The notes under the pieces: generated by a model
What the model saw: only the letters and a program-made list of their open reading frames with translations
The model's database searches: none
Told to the model about the DNA's origin: nothing
Shown: in pieces, positions 23,037-32,847 of the stretch
How the letters are laid out: each line of letters begins with the position of its first letter
Numbering within the stretch: the stretch's first letter is position 1
Translations under genes and position numbers: made by a program
Source: CAZQXD01 sp964597315
GTDB taxonomy: Bacteria > Pseudomonadota > Gammaproteobacteria > Competibacterales > Competibacteraceae
Assembly (NCBI GenBank): GCA_964597315.1
Contig: CAZQXD010000024.1
Coordinates: 1-56,485 of the forward strand
Length of the DNA: 56,485 nt
Direction of reading: 5' to 3'

Positions 23037-24263
23037 TTAGGCCGCCGGCCCTTGATCCAATTTGAAGGCTTCGTGCAAGGTGCGAACACCCAGTTCCAAA
23101 TATTTCTCGTCGATAACCACGGAAACCTTGATCTCCGAAGTGGATATCATGCGGATGTTAATGCCTTCTTTGGCGAGCGCCTGGAACATGGTGCTGGCGA
23201 TGCCGGCATGGGAGCGCATACCCACGCCTACCAAGGACAATTTGACGATGGCGTTGTCGCCGGAGATCTCCCGAGCGCCCAGTTCACGGGCACGGGTGTT
23301 TAAGATTTCAAGCACCCGTTCATAATCATTGCGATGCACGGTGAACGTGAAGTCGGCGGTGCCGTCGCTGCCGATATTCTGGACGATCATATCCACTTCG
23401 ATATTCGACTCGGCGACGTGGCCCAGTATGGAGAAGGCTACGCCGGGACGGTCGGGGACGCCCAGTACGGTCAACTGGGCTTCGTCGCGATTGAAGGCGA
23501 TACCGGAGACCAGCGCCTCTTCCATTTCATCATCCTCAAAAGTGATGAGTGTGCCTTCACCCTCTTGAAAAGAAGATAGCACACGCAGTGGGACGTTATA
23601 TTTGCCGGCGAATTCCACCGAGCGAATCTGCAATACTTTTGAACCCAGGCTGGCCATTTCCAGCATCTCCTCGAAGGTGATGCGGTCCAGGCGCCGGGCC
23701 TTGGGTTCGATCCGGGGATCGGTGGTGTAGACCCCATCCACGTCGGTGAATATCTGGCATTCGTCGCCCTTGAGGGCGGCCGCCAGGGCCACGGCGGTGG
23801 TATCGGAGCCACCCCGCCCGAGGGTGGTGATATTGCCGTGGGCGTCGATGCCTTGAAACCCCGCCACCACCACCACTTTGCCGGCATCTAGGTCAGCGCG
23901 AATTTTGTCGCGCTCAATGTCCTTGATGCGGGCCTTGTTATGGGCGCTGTCGGTGAGAATATGCACCTGGCTGCCAGTATAGGAGCGGGCCGGGTAGCCG
24001 CGCTTCTCCAGGGCCATGCACAGCAGGGCTATGGTCACCTGCTCGCCGGTGGACAATAAGACATCCAGTTCCCGGGGCGAGGGTCGGTTGGAAATAGCTC
24101 GGGCCAGGCGCAGCAGGCGATCCGTCTCACCGCTCATGGCCGAAACCACCACCACCATGTCGTTGCCCCGCTCCCGGTAGGCAATGATTTTGTCGGCGAC
24201 GTTTTCGATCCTCTCGATATTGCCTACCGAGGTGCCGCCGTATTTTTGTACGATGAGTGCCAT
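23037..24263 (-). CDS. lysC: Aspartate kinase
   Basis: A 408-residue aspartokinase, which phosphorylates L-aspartate in the first step to lysine, methionine, threonine and diaminopimelate. The start at 24263 gives MALIVQKYGGTSVG with the kinase motif KYGGTSV. The catalytic domain (1-240) includes GRGGSDTTAVALAAAL and FTDVDGVYTTDPR. Two C-terminal ACT domains (about 265-400) are the feedback-regulation sites, with VGVGMRSHAGIASTMFQALA and ISTSEIKVSVVI. This is the short, monofunctional Pseudomonas-type enzyme. It lies between alaS and csrA in the conserved recA-recX-alaS-lysC-csrA order. Confidence 0.96.
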   Translation of the reverse strand: MALIVQKYGGTSVGNIERIENVADKIIAYRERGNDMVVVVSAMSGETDRLLRLARAISNRPSPRELDVLLSTGEQVTIALLCMALEKRGYPARSYTGSQVHILTDSAHNKARIKDIERDKIRADLDAGKVVVVAGFQGIDAHGNITTLGRGGSDTTAVALAAALKGDECQIFTDVDGVYTTDPRIEPKARRLDRITFEEMLEMASLGSKVLQIRSVEFAGKYNVPLRVLSSFQEGEGTLITFEDDEMEEALVSGIAFNRDEAQLTVLGVPDRPGVAFSILGHVAESNIEVDMIVQNIGSDGTADFTFTVHRNDYERVLEILNTRARELGAREISGDNAIVKLSLVGVGMRSHAGIASTMFQALAKEGINIRMISTSEIKVSVVIDEKYLELGVRTLHEAFKLDQGPAA

Positions 24264-24320
24264 ATAAGTTGCCGCCAAAAAAGCTGCGATTAAAAACGAT
24301 CCCGGATCGGGGCGCAACCG

Positions 24321-26936
24321 TCAGACCAGCCGGGACTCCACCCAACGAGGCACGGACCGCAAGGCCGCCTCCAGCCCGGAGGGATTGCTGCCGCCAGCCT
24401 GGGCCATATCCGGTCGGCCACCTCCCTTGCCTCCCACCTGCTCGGCCACGGCGTTAACCAACTCGCCAGCCTTGATCCGGCTCATCTGGTCCTTGGTGAC
24501 CCCAGCCACCAGGCGCACTTTGCCGTCTTCCACCGAAGCCAGCACCACCGCTGCAGACTTGAGCTTGTGCTTGAGCTGGTCCACGGTATCCCGCAGGGTC
24601 TTGACGTCGGCGCCCTCTAGACTGGCCGCCAGCACCTGGATGCCGTCAATTTCCACGGCCTGGCTGGCTAGATCGCCACCCTGGCTGCTGGCCAGCCGGG
24701 CCTTGAGTTGCTCCAGTTCCTTCTCCAGACGGCGACCGCGCTCCACCAGGCCGCGCACCTTGTCCTCCAGGCTGTCCTGGTCGCCCTTGACCAGTCGCGC
24801 CACCTGGGCAAGCCGCCGCTCCAGAGCGTCCAGATAGTCCAAGGCCCGCTCCCCGGTCACCGCCTCAATGCGCCTGGTGCCTGACGCCACCCCCCCCTCG
24901 GCGACAATCTTAAACAGGCCGATGTCGCCCAGCCGACTGACATGGGTGCCGCCGCATAATTCCACGGAGAACTCGCCCATGCGCAGCACTCGCACCTGCT
25001 CGTCGTATTTTTCTCCGAACAAGGCCATGGCCCCAGACTCCAGGGCGTTCTCCAGGTCCATCAATTCGGTCTCTACATCGGCATTGGTGCGGATCTGGGT
25101 ATTGACCAGGCGTTCGATGACGGCCAGTTGCTCGGGGCTGACCGGCTCGGGATGGGAAAAATCGAAGCGCAGTCGATCCGGGGCCACTAGGGAGCCTTTC
25201 TGGGTGACATGTTCTCCCAGCACCCGGCGCAGGGCCGCGTGCAGCAGATGGGTGGCCGAGTGATTGAGCATCACGGAACGGCGTCGCTCCCCATCCACCC
25301 GGGCGTCCACCGAGTCCCCCACCCGCAAGACGCCGTGGGCGACCTGGCCGATATGGGTATGGGCCTTGCCCTGCTTGCGGGTATCCTCCACCTGGAAATC
25401 CCCGTCCGGGCCGGACAAGACGCCGGTATCCCCCACCTGGCCGCCGGATTCGGCGTAGAACGGAGTATGCTCCAGCACCACCACCCCGGCCTCGCCGGCA
25501 TTCAGGCGCTCCACCGGTTGGCCGTCCCGATAGAGAGCCGTCACCGGCATGTGGTCCCGGAGAAGCTCATAGCCGGTGAATAGGGTGCGCCCCTCCACAT
25601 CCAGGGTCTCCCCCTGACGCATGGCGAACTGGCTAGCGGCCCTGGCCCGTTGACGCTGGGCGGCCATTTCCCGGTCGAAACCGGCCATGTCCAGGGTCAG
25701 ACCCCGCTCCCGGGCAATATCGGCGGTGAGGTCCACCGGAAAGCCGTAGGTATCGTAGAGCTTGAATACCGTCTCCCCAGGAATCTCCGCGCCGGAGAGT
25801 TGGCGCAAGTCCTGCTCTAGCAAGCGCATGCCATTGTCCAGGGTCTCGCTGAACCGCTCCTCTTCCTGGCGGATCACCCGGGCCACGGTGTGTTCCTGGC
25901 TCCGCAGTTCCGGGTAGGCATCCCCCATCTCCGCCACCAGGGGCTTCACCAGGGTGTGGAAAAACGGCTCCGTGGTCCCCAGCTTATAACCATGGCGGAT
26001 GGCCCGGCGCATGATTCGCCGCAGCACATAACCCCGCCCCTCGTTGGAAGGCAATACCCCGTCGGTGATCAGAAACGCCGTGGAGCGGATATGGTCGGCA
26101 ATGACCTTCAGGGAGTTAGCGGTCAGGTCGGAAGCGCCGGTGGCCCCGGCGGCGGCTTCGATCAGATGACGAAACAGGTCGATCTGGTAGTTGCTGTGGA
26201 CCCCTTGCAGCACCGCCGCCAGCCGCTCCAGTCCCATGCCCGTATCCACGGAGGGCTTGGGCAGGGGGGTGAGGACGCCATCAGCGGAACGGTCATATTG
26301 CATGAACACCAGATTCCAGATTTCGATATAGCGGTCCCCGTCCTCCTCGGGAGTGCCGGGAGGGCCACCGACCACCTCCGGGCCATGATCGTAGAAAATT
26401 TCGGTGCAAGGTCCACAGGGGCCAGTTTCGCCCATTTGCCAGAAATTGTCGGAACTGCCGTCGGATTTTTTGCCGATCCGGGAGAAGCGCTGGGGATCGA
26501 CGCCGATGTCCTGGAGCCAGATGGTCTCGGCCTCGTGATCCTCGGCGAACACCGTCACCCAAAGCTTTTCGGGAGGCAGCTTGACCACCTCCACCAGGAA
26601 CTCCCAGGCGAAGCGGATGGCGTCGTGCTTGAAGTAGTCACCGAAGCTGAAATTGCCCAGCATCTCGAAGAAAGTATGGTGGCGGGCGGTGTAGCCCACG
26701 TTCTCCAGGTCGTTGTGTTTGCCGCCGGCCCGCACGCAGCGTTGGGCCGTGGTGGCCCGGGAGTAGGGGCGTTGCTCGCGGCCCAGAAACAAGTCCTTGA
26801 ACTGCACCATCCCGGCGTTGGTGAACAACAGGCTGGGATCGTTGGCGGGCACCAATGGGCTGCTGGGCACCACCTGGTGGCCCCGCTGGCGGAAAAACTC
26901 CAAAAAAAGCTGACGTATCTGGGCGCTGCTGGTCAT
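24321..26936 (-). CDS. alaS: Alanine-tRNA ligase
   Basis: An 871-residue class II aminoacyl-tRNA synthetase that charges tRNA-Ala. The N-terminal catalytic core begins SSAQIRQLFLEFFRQRGHQVVPSSPLVP with FTNAGMVQFKDLFLG. The editing domain has the zinc-binding HSATHLLHAALR and CGGTHVSRLGDIG, which removes serine or glycine misacylated to tRNA-Ala. The C-terminal DHHA1-type C-Ala domain ends with VGGKGGGRPDMAQAGG. Length is normal (about 870-880). It follows recX by 32 bases and precedes lysC. Confidence 0.97.
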   Translation of the reverse strand: MTSSAQIRQLFLEFFRQRGHQVVPSSPLVPANDPSLLFTNAGMVQFKDLFLGREQRPYSRATTAQRCVRAGGKHNDLENVGYTARHHTFFEMLGNFSFGDYFKHDAIRFAWEFLVEVVKLPPEKLWVTVFAEDHEAETIWLQDIGVDPQRFSRIGKKSDGSSDNFWQMGETGPCGPCTEIFYDHGPEVVGGPPGTPEEDGDRYIEIWNLVFMQYDRSADGVLTPLPKPSVDTGMGLERLAAVLQGVHSNYQIDLFRHLIEAAAGATGASDLTANSLKVIADHIRSTAFLITDGVLPSNEGRGYVLRRIMRRAIRHGYKLGTTEPFFHTLVKPLVAEMGDAYPELRSQEHTVARVIRQEEERFSETLDNGMRLLEQDLRQLSGAEIPGETVFKLYDTYGFPVDLTADIARERGLTLDMAGFDREMAAQRQRARAASQFAMRQGETLDVEGRTLFTGYELLRDHMPVTALYRDGQPVERLNAGEAGVVVLEHTPFYAESGGQVGDTGVLSGPDGDFQVEDTRKQGKAHTHIGQVAHGVLRVGDSVDARVDGERRRSVMLNHSATHLLHAALRRVLGEHVTQKGSLVAPDRLRFDFSHPEPVSPEQLAVIERLVNTQIRTNADVETELMDLENALESGAMALFGEKYDEQVRVLRMGEFSVELCGGTHVSRLGDIGLFKIVAEGGVASGTRRIEAVTGERALDYLDALERRLAQVARLVKGDQDSLEDKVRGLVERGRRLEKELEQLKARLASSQGGDLASQAVEIDGIQVLAASLEGADVKTLRDTVDQLKHKLKSAAVVLASVEDGKVRLVAGVTKDQMSRIKAGELVNAVAEQVGGKGGGRPDMAQAGGSNPSGLEAALRSVPRWVESRLV

Positions 26937-26968
26937 GACCTTGGCTACTCTGGTTGTCGCGTGGCTGT

Positions 26969-27448
26969 CTAGTCGTCGTCGGGCCTATCCCGGAACAGCC
27001 GACCGATCTGTTCTAGGGTGAAGCCCCGATGGCGTAGGAAGCGGGTCTGGCGGACCTGCTCGGCCGGGTCCGCGGGGCGGTCGCCGAAGCGCCTACGCCA
27101 GACTGCGGTCAATCGCTCCATCCATAGCCCGTCCAGCCCGGCCAGTACGTCGTTGATGATGGTCTCGTCGACCCCCCGCTCCCGCAGCGCCTGGCGGACT
27201 CGCAAGGGTCCGTAACCCTTGTCCACCCGGTTGGCGGCATACAGTTCGGCGAACCGGGCGTCGCTCAGCCAGCCCTTGGCCGCCACTTGCGCCAGCGTCG
27301 GCTCGATCTGTTCCTGGGTATAGCCCCGCCGGGTTAGCTTGTGACGCAGTTCCAGGGTCGAATGCTCACGCCGGGCCAGTAAGTCCAGGGCCACCCGCAA
27401 GGCCGCCTGGCGTGGGTCATCCTCAGTCCTTGATGGGGGCTTCTTCAC
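26969..27448 (-). CDS. recX: Recombination regulatory protein RecX
   Basis: A 159-residue all-helical protein made of three RecX three-helix repeats (LRVALDLLARREHSTLELRHKL.. then WLSDARFAELYAANRVDKGYGPLRVRQAL..). RecX binds within the groove of the RecA filament and limits its extension. Its start lies 26 bases inside the end of recA, so the two are translationally linked, keeping RecX low relative to RecA. Length is typical (about 150-165). Confidence 0.94.
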   Translation of the reverse strand: MKKPPSRTEDDPRQAALRVALDLLARREHSTLELRHKLTRRGYTQEQIEPTLAQVAAKGWLSDARFAELYAANRVDKGYGPLRVRQALRERGVDETIINDVLAGLDGLWMERLTAVWRRRFGDRPADPAEQVRQTRFLRHRGFTLEQIGRLFRDRPDDD

Positions 27449-28463
27449 TGCTGGCTTCGGGGATGGTCTGGGGATTGCCTAGATAGTGGCTCCGAATCTT
27501 GTTTTCCAGATCCCGGGCCAGATCCTGGTTTTCTTTGAGGTAGGTTCGGGCATTCTCCTTGCCCTGGCCGATGCGCTCGCCGTTGCAGCTATACCAAGCC
27601 CCGGCCTTGTCCACCAAACCGGCCTTGACCCCAAGATCAATAATCTCGCCCAGCCGGGAAATACCCTCCCCATACAGGATTTCGAACTCCGCCTGTTTGA
27701 AGGGCGGAGCCACTTTATTCTTGACGACTTTCACCCGGGTTTCGCTGCCGATCACCTCGTCGCCTTTCTTGATGGCGCCGATGCGGCGAATGTCCAGACG
27801 CACAGAAGCATAGAATTTCAGGGCGTTGCCGCCGGTGGTGGTTTCCGGGTTGCCGAACATCACGCCGATTTTCATGCGGATCTGGTTGATGAAGATCACC
27901 AGGGTATTGGAGCGTTTGATGTTGGCGGTGAGCTTACGCAGGGCTTGGGACATGAGCCGGGCCTGTAAGCCCATATGGGAATCGCCCATATCCCCTTCGA
28001 TCTCGGCTTTGGGGGTCAGGGCGGCCACCGAGTCCACCACCACCACGTCCACGGCGCTGGAGCGCACCAGCATGTCGGTGATTTCTAGGGCCTGTTCGCC
28101 GGTGTCGGGCTGGGACACCAGGAGATCGTCCACATTGACCCCCAGCTTGCTGGCATAGACCGGGTCCAGGGCATGCTCGGCATCCACAAAGGCAGCCGTG
28201 CCGCCCAGGTTTTGGATCTGAGCGATCACTTGGAGGGTGAGCGTAGTCTTGCCCGAGGACTCTGGGCCGTAGATCTCCACCACCCGGCCCCTGGGCAGAC
28301 CACCTACCCCCAGGGCGATGTCCAGACCCAGGGAGCCGGTGGATACCGACTCGATATCCTTGACCATCCCGGCATCGCCCAAACGCATGACAGAACCTTT
28401 GCCGAACTGCCGCTCGATCTGGCTAAGCGCCATGGATAGCGCCTTTCGCTTGTTGTCATCCAT
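27423..28463 (-). CDS. recA: Recombinase RecA
   Basis: A 346-residue RecA recombinase. It begins DDNKRKALSMALSQIERQFGKGSVMRLGD. Walker A is GPESSGKTTLTLQ (about 66-74) and Walker B is VDVVVVDSVAAL. The L2 DNA-binding loop NQIRMKIGVMFGNPETTTGG and the C-terminal domain are complete. RecA drives homologous pairing and LexA self-cleavage. The 91-bp spacer upstream (to thpR) shows no ctgt-N8-acag LexA box, unusual for a gammaproteobacterial recA. recX overlaps its 3' end. Confidence 0.98.
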   Translation of the reverse strand: MDDNKRKALSMALSQIERQFGKGSVMRLGDAGMVKDIESVSTGSLGLDIALGVGGLPRGRVVEIYGPESSGKTTLTLQVIAQIQNLGGTAAFVDAEHALDPVYASKLGVNVDDLLVSQPDTGEQALEITDMLVRSSAVDVVVVDSVAALTPKAEIEGDMGDSHMGLQARLMSQALRKLTANIKRSNTLVIFINQIRMKIGVMFGNPETTTGGNALKFYASVRLDIRRIGAIKKGDEVIGSETRVKVVKNKVAPPFKQAEFEILYGEGISRLGEIIDLGVKAGLVDKAGAWYSCNGERIGQGKENARTYLKENQDLARDLENKIRSHYLGNPQTIPEASSEEAPIKD

Positions 28464-28554
28464 CGTGTGACTACCTCGCGGTCTATACTCGGCTCATGTC
28501 CGGCCACGGGTTGGCGGACGAGCAGGGAATTATTTCATAGAAACCGGCGTTGAC

Positions 28555-29085
28555 CTAGCCCCGACCAGCAGGCCAGCGACGCACGACCTGATAGTGGGGA
28601 CCATCTGCGCGGAGATGGGATTCCACAAGCGCCACCCGATCCGCAGTCCAGAACAAAGGCTCCGTGAGCAAGCGGCCAGGAACGGGACCGGGGAAGTGTC
28701 TTGCCAGGGTGATATGGGGTCGAAACGGCCGGGCTTCAAGGGTAAAACCGCAGACCGCCAGCCGCGCCCCAAGGTCAGCTACCAGGGTAAGCAGTTCGGG
28801 GGGGGTGGCGACCGGTCCCAGCCACAAAATTCGGGGTCGGCGAAAATAGCCGATCCGCTCCAAGCGCAATTCTAGGCGCGGCGCATCAAACCCTTCCAAG
28901 GCGGCCTCATAGCAGGCCAGCCGCTCGGCTGACGTGGCCCCCAGAAACACCAGGGTGAGATGTAGATTGGCGGAACGCACCGCCCGTCTCCCCGCCAGCC
29001 GTCGGGCCACGGCGGCCAGAGCCTGGCGCTCGGCCGCCTCCGGCCACAGGGCCAGAAACAGCCGTCGCTCAGTGGGCGGCCACAT
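28555..29085 (-). CDS. thpR: RNA 2',3'-cyclic phosphodiesterase
   Basis: A 176-residue 2H-phosphoesterase of the ThpR/LigT family. The two catalytic motifs are HLTLVFLG (about residue 43) and HITLARH (about residue 127), giving the paired HxT sites. The enzyme opens 2',3'-cyclic phosphates on RNA; its cellular role is unclear. The start at 29085 gives WPPTERRLFLALWPEA, the usual N-terminus, and overlaps the end of the pncC gene by 17 bases, so they form one unit that runs toward recA. Confidence 0.9.
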   Translation of the reverse strand: MWPPTERRLFLALWPEAAERQALAAVARRLAGRRAVRSANLHLTLVFLGATSAERLACYEAALEGFDAPRLELRLERIGYFRRPRILWLGPVATPPELLTLVADLGARLAVCGFTLEARPFRPHITLARHFPGPVPGRLLTEPLFWTADRVALVESHLRADGPHYQVVRRWPAGRG

Positions 29086-29551
29086 CCAGCACCCCCTCCA
29101 GGGCGGCGCTCGTCGCCTGGCGGCGCACCGCGTCCCGATCACCCTCGAACCGCAGGCAGCGGCTGTGGACCGGTCCACCGCGCCTGGCCCAGGCCAGCCA
29201 GACGGTGCCCACCGGCTTTGCGGCGCTGCCGCCGCCGGGTCCGGCGACGCCGCTCACCGCCACCGCCAGCTCCGCCCGGCTATGGGCCAAGGCCCCCAGC
29301 GCCATTGCGGCCACCGTTTCGGCGCTCACCGCCCCGTGGGCCGCCAGGACAGACTCGTCGACGTCCAGAAGCTCCTGCTTGGCGGCATTGCCATAGACCA
29401 CGAAACCCCGCTCAAACCAGGCCGAACTACCCGCCACATCGGTGATTGCCTTGGCGATCCAGCCGCCGGTGCAGGACTCGGCCGTGGTCAGGGTCCAGCC
29501 CCGGGAACGCAACGCCAGACCGGCGCGCAGAGCCAAATCGTCCAGGGCCAC
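29069..29551 (-). CDS. pncC: Nicotinamide-nucleotide amidohydrolase (CinA C-terminal family)
   Basis: A 160-residue protein of the CinA C-terminal domain family. It deamidates nicotinamide mononucleotide to nicotinate mononucleotide in NAD recycling. The family signatures TTAESCTGGWIAKAITDVAGSS (catalytic Ser/Cys region) and VVYGNAAKQELLDV are clear, followed by AVAVSGVAGPGGGSAAKPVGTVWLAW. The N-terminal COG1058 domain of full-length CinA is absent, as in most Gammaproteobacteria. The mutS/pncC/recA neighbourhood is conserved. Confidence 0.94.
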   Translation of the reverse strand: MALDDLALRAGLALRSRGWTLTTAESCTGGWIAKAITDVAGSSAWFERGFVVYGNAAKQELLDVDESVLAAHGAVSAETVAAMALGALAHSRAELAVAVSGVAGPGGGSAAKPVGTVWLAWARRGGPVHSRCLRFEGDRDAVRRQATSAALEGVLDVAAH

Positions 29552-29558
29552 GGGGGTT

Positions 29559-30080
29559 TCAGTCCTCGGCGGCGAACAGGCTTTCCATCACCTTGAGCTT
29601 GGCTTTCGAGGCTTCATCGTCGGCATCCAGTTCCACCGCCTTACGGTAGGCTTCAACGGCCATTTTGGCGTAAAGATCGCCCAGATTGCCCCGAGGCTCA
29701 GCGTAGTCCGGGGCGTTGGCGATGGCGATCAGCAGATTCTGCCGGGCCTGATCGTATTCCCCTTCGCTGGCGTAGATCACCGCCAGGTTATTGAAGGCTC
29801 CGGGCAGCCGAGGATAGCGCCGGGCGATCACCTGGAAAGTCTCCCGGGCCGGGTCGATATTGCCCTGCTCCAAAAGCAGCAAACCCTTGAGAAACAGGGC
29901 CTGAATATCGTTGCCGTCGGCGTCGATGCGCTCGTCCAGTTTGGCGATGGCCTCTTGGGGTTGGCCCTGGTCGGCCAGCGCCCGGATGGTGTCCAGATCA
30001 CTGGCCGCCACGGCCAGGCCCGTCCCCCCTATCCCTATCAGCCCCGCCAACCCCACCAACCCCATGCACCAGCCGTTCAT
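29559..30080 (-). CDS. Exported tetratricopeptide-repeat protein
   Basis: A 173-residue protein with an N-terminal hydrophobic segment (about residues 5-25) ending VAAS, which looks like a signal peptide. Two to three TPR units follow (about 30-165): AIAKLDERIDADGNDIQALFLKG, ARETFQVIARRYPRLPGAFNNLAVIYA and ARQNLLIAIANAPDYAEPRGNLGDLYAK. TPRs bind other proteins, so a periplasmic scaffold role is likely, but no partner is known. It ends 7 bases before pncC on the same strand and is divergent from mutS, with 141 bases between the starts. Confidence 0.85.
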   Translation of the reverse strand: MNGWCMGLVGLAGLIGIGGTGLAVAASDLDTIRALADQGQPQEAIAKLDERIDADGNDIQALFLKGLLLLEQGNIDPARETFQVIARRYPRLPGAFNNLAVIYASEGEYDQARQNLLIAIANAPDYAEPRGNLGDLYAKMAVEAYRKAVELDADDEASKAKLKVMESLFAAED

Positions 30081-30221
30081 GCATCCTTCTCCGAAGTATT
30101 GGCATACATAGACGCCCTAGCCTCCTCACGATCGTCTCGCAGACTATATATCAATGGCCGTCCCCCTACCACGACCGCCACGCTGGAACCAGCCTGGGAG
30201 ATTTCGCTACACTGCCTGCCC

Positions 30222-32801
30222 ATGACTGATACCCGCCAGACTATCGACCGGCATACGCCGATGATGCAGCAATATTTGCGCATCAAAGCCGAGCATCCTC
30301 ATATCCTGATGTTTTACCGCATGGGGGATTTCTACGAGCTGTTCTTCGAAGATGCCCGCAAGGCGGCGGAACTGCTGGATATTACCCTCACCACCCGAGG
30401 CCAGTCAGCCGGGGAGCCTATCCCCATGGCCGGGGTGCCGTTTCATGCCGTGGACAGCTATCTGGCCAAGCTGGTGCGCCTGGGGCAATCGGTGGCCATC
30501 TGCGAACAGATTGGCGACCCCGCCGCCAGTAAGGGACCGGTGGAGCGGAAAGTGGCGCGGATCGTCACCCCCGGCACCCTCACCGACGAAACATTGCTGG
30601 AAGAACGCCGGGACAACCTGCTGCTGGCCGTGCATCGGGAGGGTCCCCTGTTCGGCCTGGCCAGCCTGGACTTGGGCGGCGCCCGGTTCCGGGTCATGGA
30701 GGTCCGGGACGAGGAGGCGTTGCTAGGAGAACTGGAGCGCCTCAAACCCGCCGAGGTGCTCATCAGCGAGGACTTGGCCCTGCCTCGGGCGCTGCGGGAC
30801 CTGCCGGGCCTGCGCCGCCAGTCTCCGTGGCACTTCGACCGGGATAGCGCCAATCACGCCCTGTGCGCCCAATTCGGCACCCACGGCCTGGATGGTTTCG
30901 GCTGCGCCGGACTGACGGTGGGCCTGGCCGCCGCCGGTTGTCTGCTCCAGTATGTCAAGGATACCCAGCGGGGCAGTCTGCCCCATTTGACGGGCCTGCA
31001 AGTGGAACGGCGCGAGGACAGCGTTATCCTGGACGCCGCCAGCCGCCGTAATCTGGAACTGGAGCATAGCCTCGGCGGGCGTCCCGAGCATACCCTGGTG
31101 GGGGTCATGGACCGCACCGTCACCGCCATGGGCGGCCGACTGCTGCGCCGTTGGCTGAACCGGCCCCTACGGGATCGCTCGACCCTGGCCCAACGGCAGA
31201 CGGCCATCGGCCAACTGCTGACCACCACGGCCTGGCGGGAACTGCGCCACATCCTCAAGGGCAGCGCCGATGTGGAACGCATTCTGGCCCGGGTGGCCTT
31301 GCAAAGCGCCCGCCCCCGGGACCTGGCCGGGCTGCGGGAGACCCTGGGCCGGTTGCCGGCGCTACAACAGGCTTTGGCGCCCCTGGACGCTCCTCGGCTG
31401 CAAACCCTGGCCACCGAGGCCGGTAACCATGAGGATTGCTTCGGGCTGCTCACCCAGGCAGTCGTGGAAGCGCCCCCTCAGGTGATCCGCGACGGCGGCG
31501 TCATCGCGCCGGGCTACGACCCGGAACTGGACAAGCTGCGGACCCTGAGCGAGAACGCCGACGGTTTTCTGGTGGATTTGGAAGACCGGGAGCGCCGCCG
31601 CACCGGCATCACCACTCTAAAAGTGGGCTACAACCGGGTTCATGGCTATTTCATCGAAGTCAGCCGCGCCCAATCCAAGGCGGTGCCCGCCGATTATCTG
31701 CGCCGCCAGACCCTGAAGGGCGCCGAACGCTATATTACCCCGGAACTCAAGGGTTTCGAGGATCAGGTCCTAAGCGCCCGGGAACAGGCGCTGGCCCGGG
31801 AGCGGGCCTTGTATCAGGGGCTTCTGGAGCGGCTGACCGGGTCTCTGCCGCCCTTGCAGTCCTGCGCCGCCGCCCTGGCCGAGCTGGACGTGCTGGCCAA
31901 TCTGGCGGAACGGGCCGAGACCCTGGCGCTGAGCGCCCCGGAACTGGTGGACACCCCCGGCCTGCATATCGAGTCTGGCCGCCATCTGGTGGTGGAGCAG
32001 GTAACGGACGAGCCTTTCGTGCCCAATGACCTGCGCCTTGATCCCCAACGGCGGATGCTGATGATCACCGGGCCGAACATGGGCGGCAAAAGCACCTATA
32101 TGCGCCAGGCGGCGTTAATCGCCATTTTGGCCTACGCCGGCAGTTATGTCCCCGCCCACAAGGCCGTGCTAGGTCCCATCGACCGTATCTTCACCCGGAT
32201 CGGCGCCGCCGATGATCTGGCCTCGGGACGCTCCACCTTCATGGTGGAAATGACCGAGACGGCCAATATTCTCCATAACGCCACCGAACACAGCCTGGTG
32301 CTGATGGACGAAATTGGCCGGGGCACCGGCACCTTCGATGGCTTGGCCCTGGCCTGGGCCTGCGCCTGCCATTTGGCCGAACACCTGCGGGCCTTCACCC
32401 TGTTCGCCACCCATTATTTCGAGCTGACCCGGCTGCCCGAAACCCAGCCCGGCATCGTCAATGCCCATCTGGACGCGGTGGAGCATAACGACCGCATTGT
32501 GTTTCTGCATACCGTCCAGGACGGCCCAGCGGATCGCAGCTACGGTCTACATGTGGCGGCCCTGGCGGGCATTCCCGCCGCCGTGGTGGCCCAGGCCCGG
32601 AAACGGCTAGGGGAATTGGAGAACCCGCCCGCCACGCCCGCCACACCGCCGCGCCGACGGACCGAACCGGATCAATTGCCCTTGTTCGCGCCGCCACCGC
32701 CCCATCCTGCGGTGGAGATCCTGGAGTCCCTGGACCCCGACAGTCTGTCGCCCCGCCAGGCCCTGGATGCCCTGTACCGGCTCAAGGGCCTGCTGTCCTA
32801 G
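30222..32801 (+). CDS. mutS: DNA mismatch repair protein MutS
   Basis: An 859-residue mismatch-recognition ATPase. The start at 30222 gives TDTRQTIDRHTPMMQQYLRIKAEHP and the mismatch-wedge motif GDFYELF (Phe-x-Glu). The middle core and clamp domains are followed by the ABC-type ATPase with Walker A GPNMGGKSTYMRQ (about residue 617) and LMDEIGRGTGTFDGLALAW. The C-terminal tail that mediates dimer-tetramer assembly is present (ILESLDPDSLSPRQALDALYRLKGL). Length is normal (about 855). The frame is open far upstream, but that part is the antisense of pncC and the TPR gene. mutL is not in the window. Confidence 0.98.
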   Translation: MTDTRQTIDRHTPMMQQYLRIKAEHPHILMFYRMGDFYELFFEDARKAAELLDITLTTRGQSAGEPIPMAGVPFHAVDSYLAKLVRLGQSVAICEQIGDPAASKGPVERKVARIVTPGTLTDETLLEERRDNLLLAVHREGPLFGLASLDLGGARFRVMEVRDEEALLGELERLKPAEVLISEDLALPRALRDLPGLRRQSPWHFDRDSANHALCAQFGTHGLDGFGCAGLTVGLAAAGCLLQYVKDTQRGSLPHLTGLQVERREDSVILDAASRRNLELEHSLGGRPEHTLVGVMDRTVTAMGGRLLRRWLNRPLRDRSTLAQRQTAIGQLLTTTAWRELRHILKGSADVERILARVALQSARPRDLAGLRETLGRLPALQQALAPLDAPRLQTLATEAGNHEDCFGLLTQAVVEAPPQVIRDGGVIAPGYDPELDKLRTLSENADGFLVDLEDRERRRTGITTLKVGYNRVHGYFIEVSRAQSKAVPADYLRRQTLKGAERYITPELKGFEDQVLSAREQALARERALYQGLLERLTGSLPPLQSCAAALAELDVLANLAERAETLALSAPELVDTPGLHIESGRHLVVEQVTDEPFVPNDLRLDPQRRMLMITGPNMGGKSTYMRQAALIAILAYAGSYVPAHKAVLGPIDRIFTRIGAADDLASGRSTFMVEMTETANILHNATEHSLVLMDEIGRGTGTFDGLALAWACACHLAEHLRAFTLFATHYFELTRLPETQPGIVNAHLDAVEHNDRIVFLHTVQDGPADRSYGLHVAALAGIPAAVVAQARKRLGELENPPATPATPPRRRTEPDQLPLFAPPPPHPAVEILESLDPDSLSPRQALDALYRLKGLLS

Positions 32802-32847
32802 CCGATCCGGCCTCGGGAGCCTATCTTTTATTGGCTATTTAACAGGG

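Noticed and set aside
29442..30221. Upstream extension of the mutS frame by 260 codons
   Set aside because: MutS homologues start at the position corresponding to 30222; the extension runs antisense through pncC and the TPR gene.
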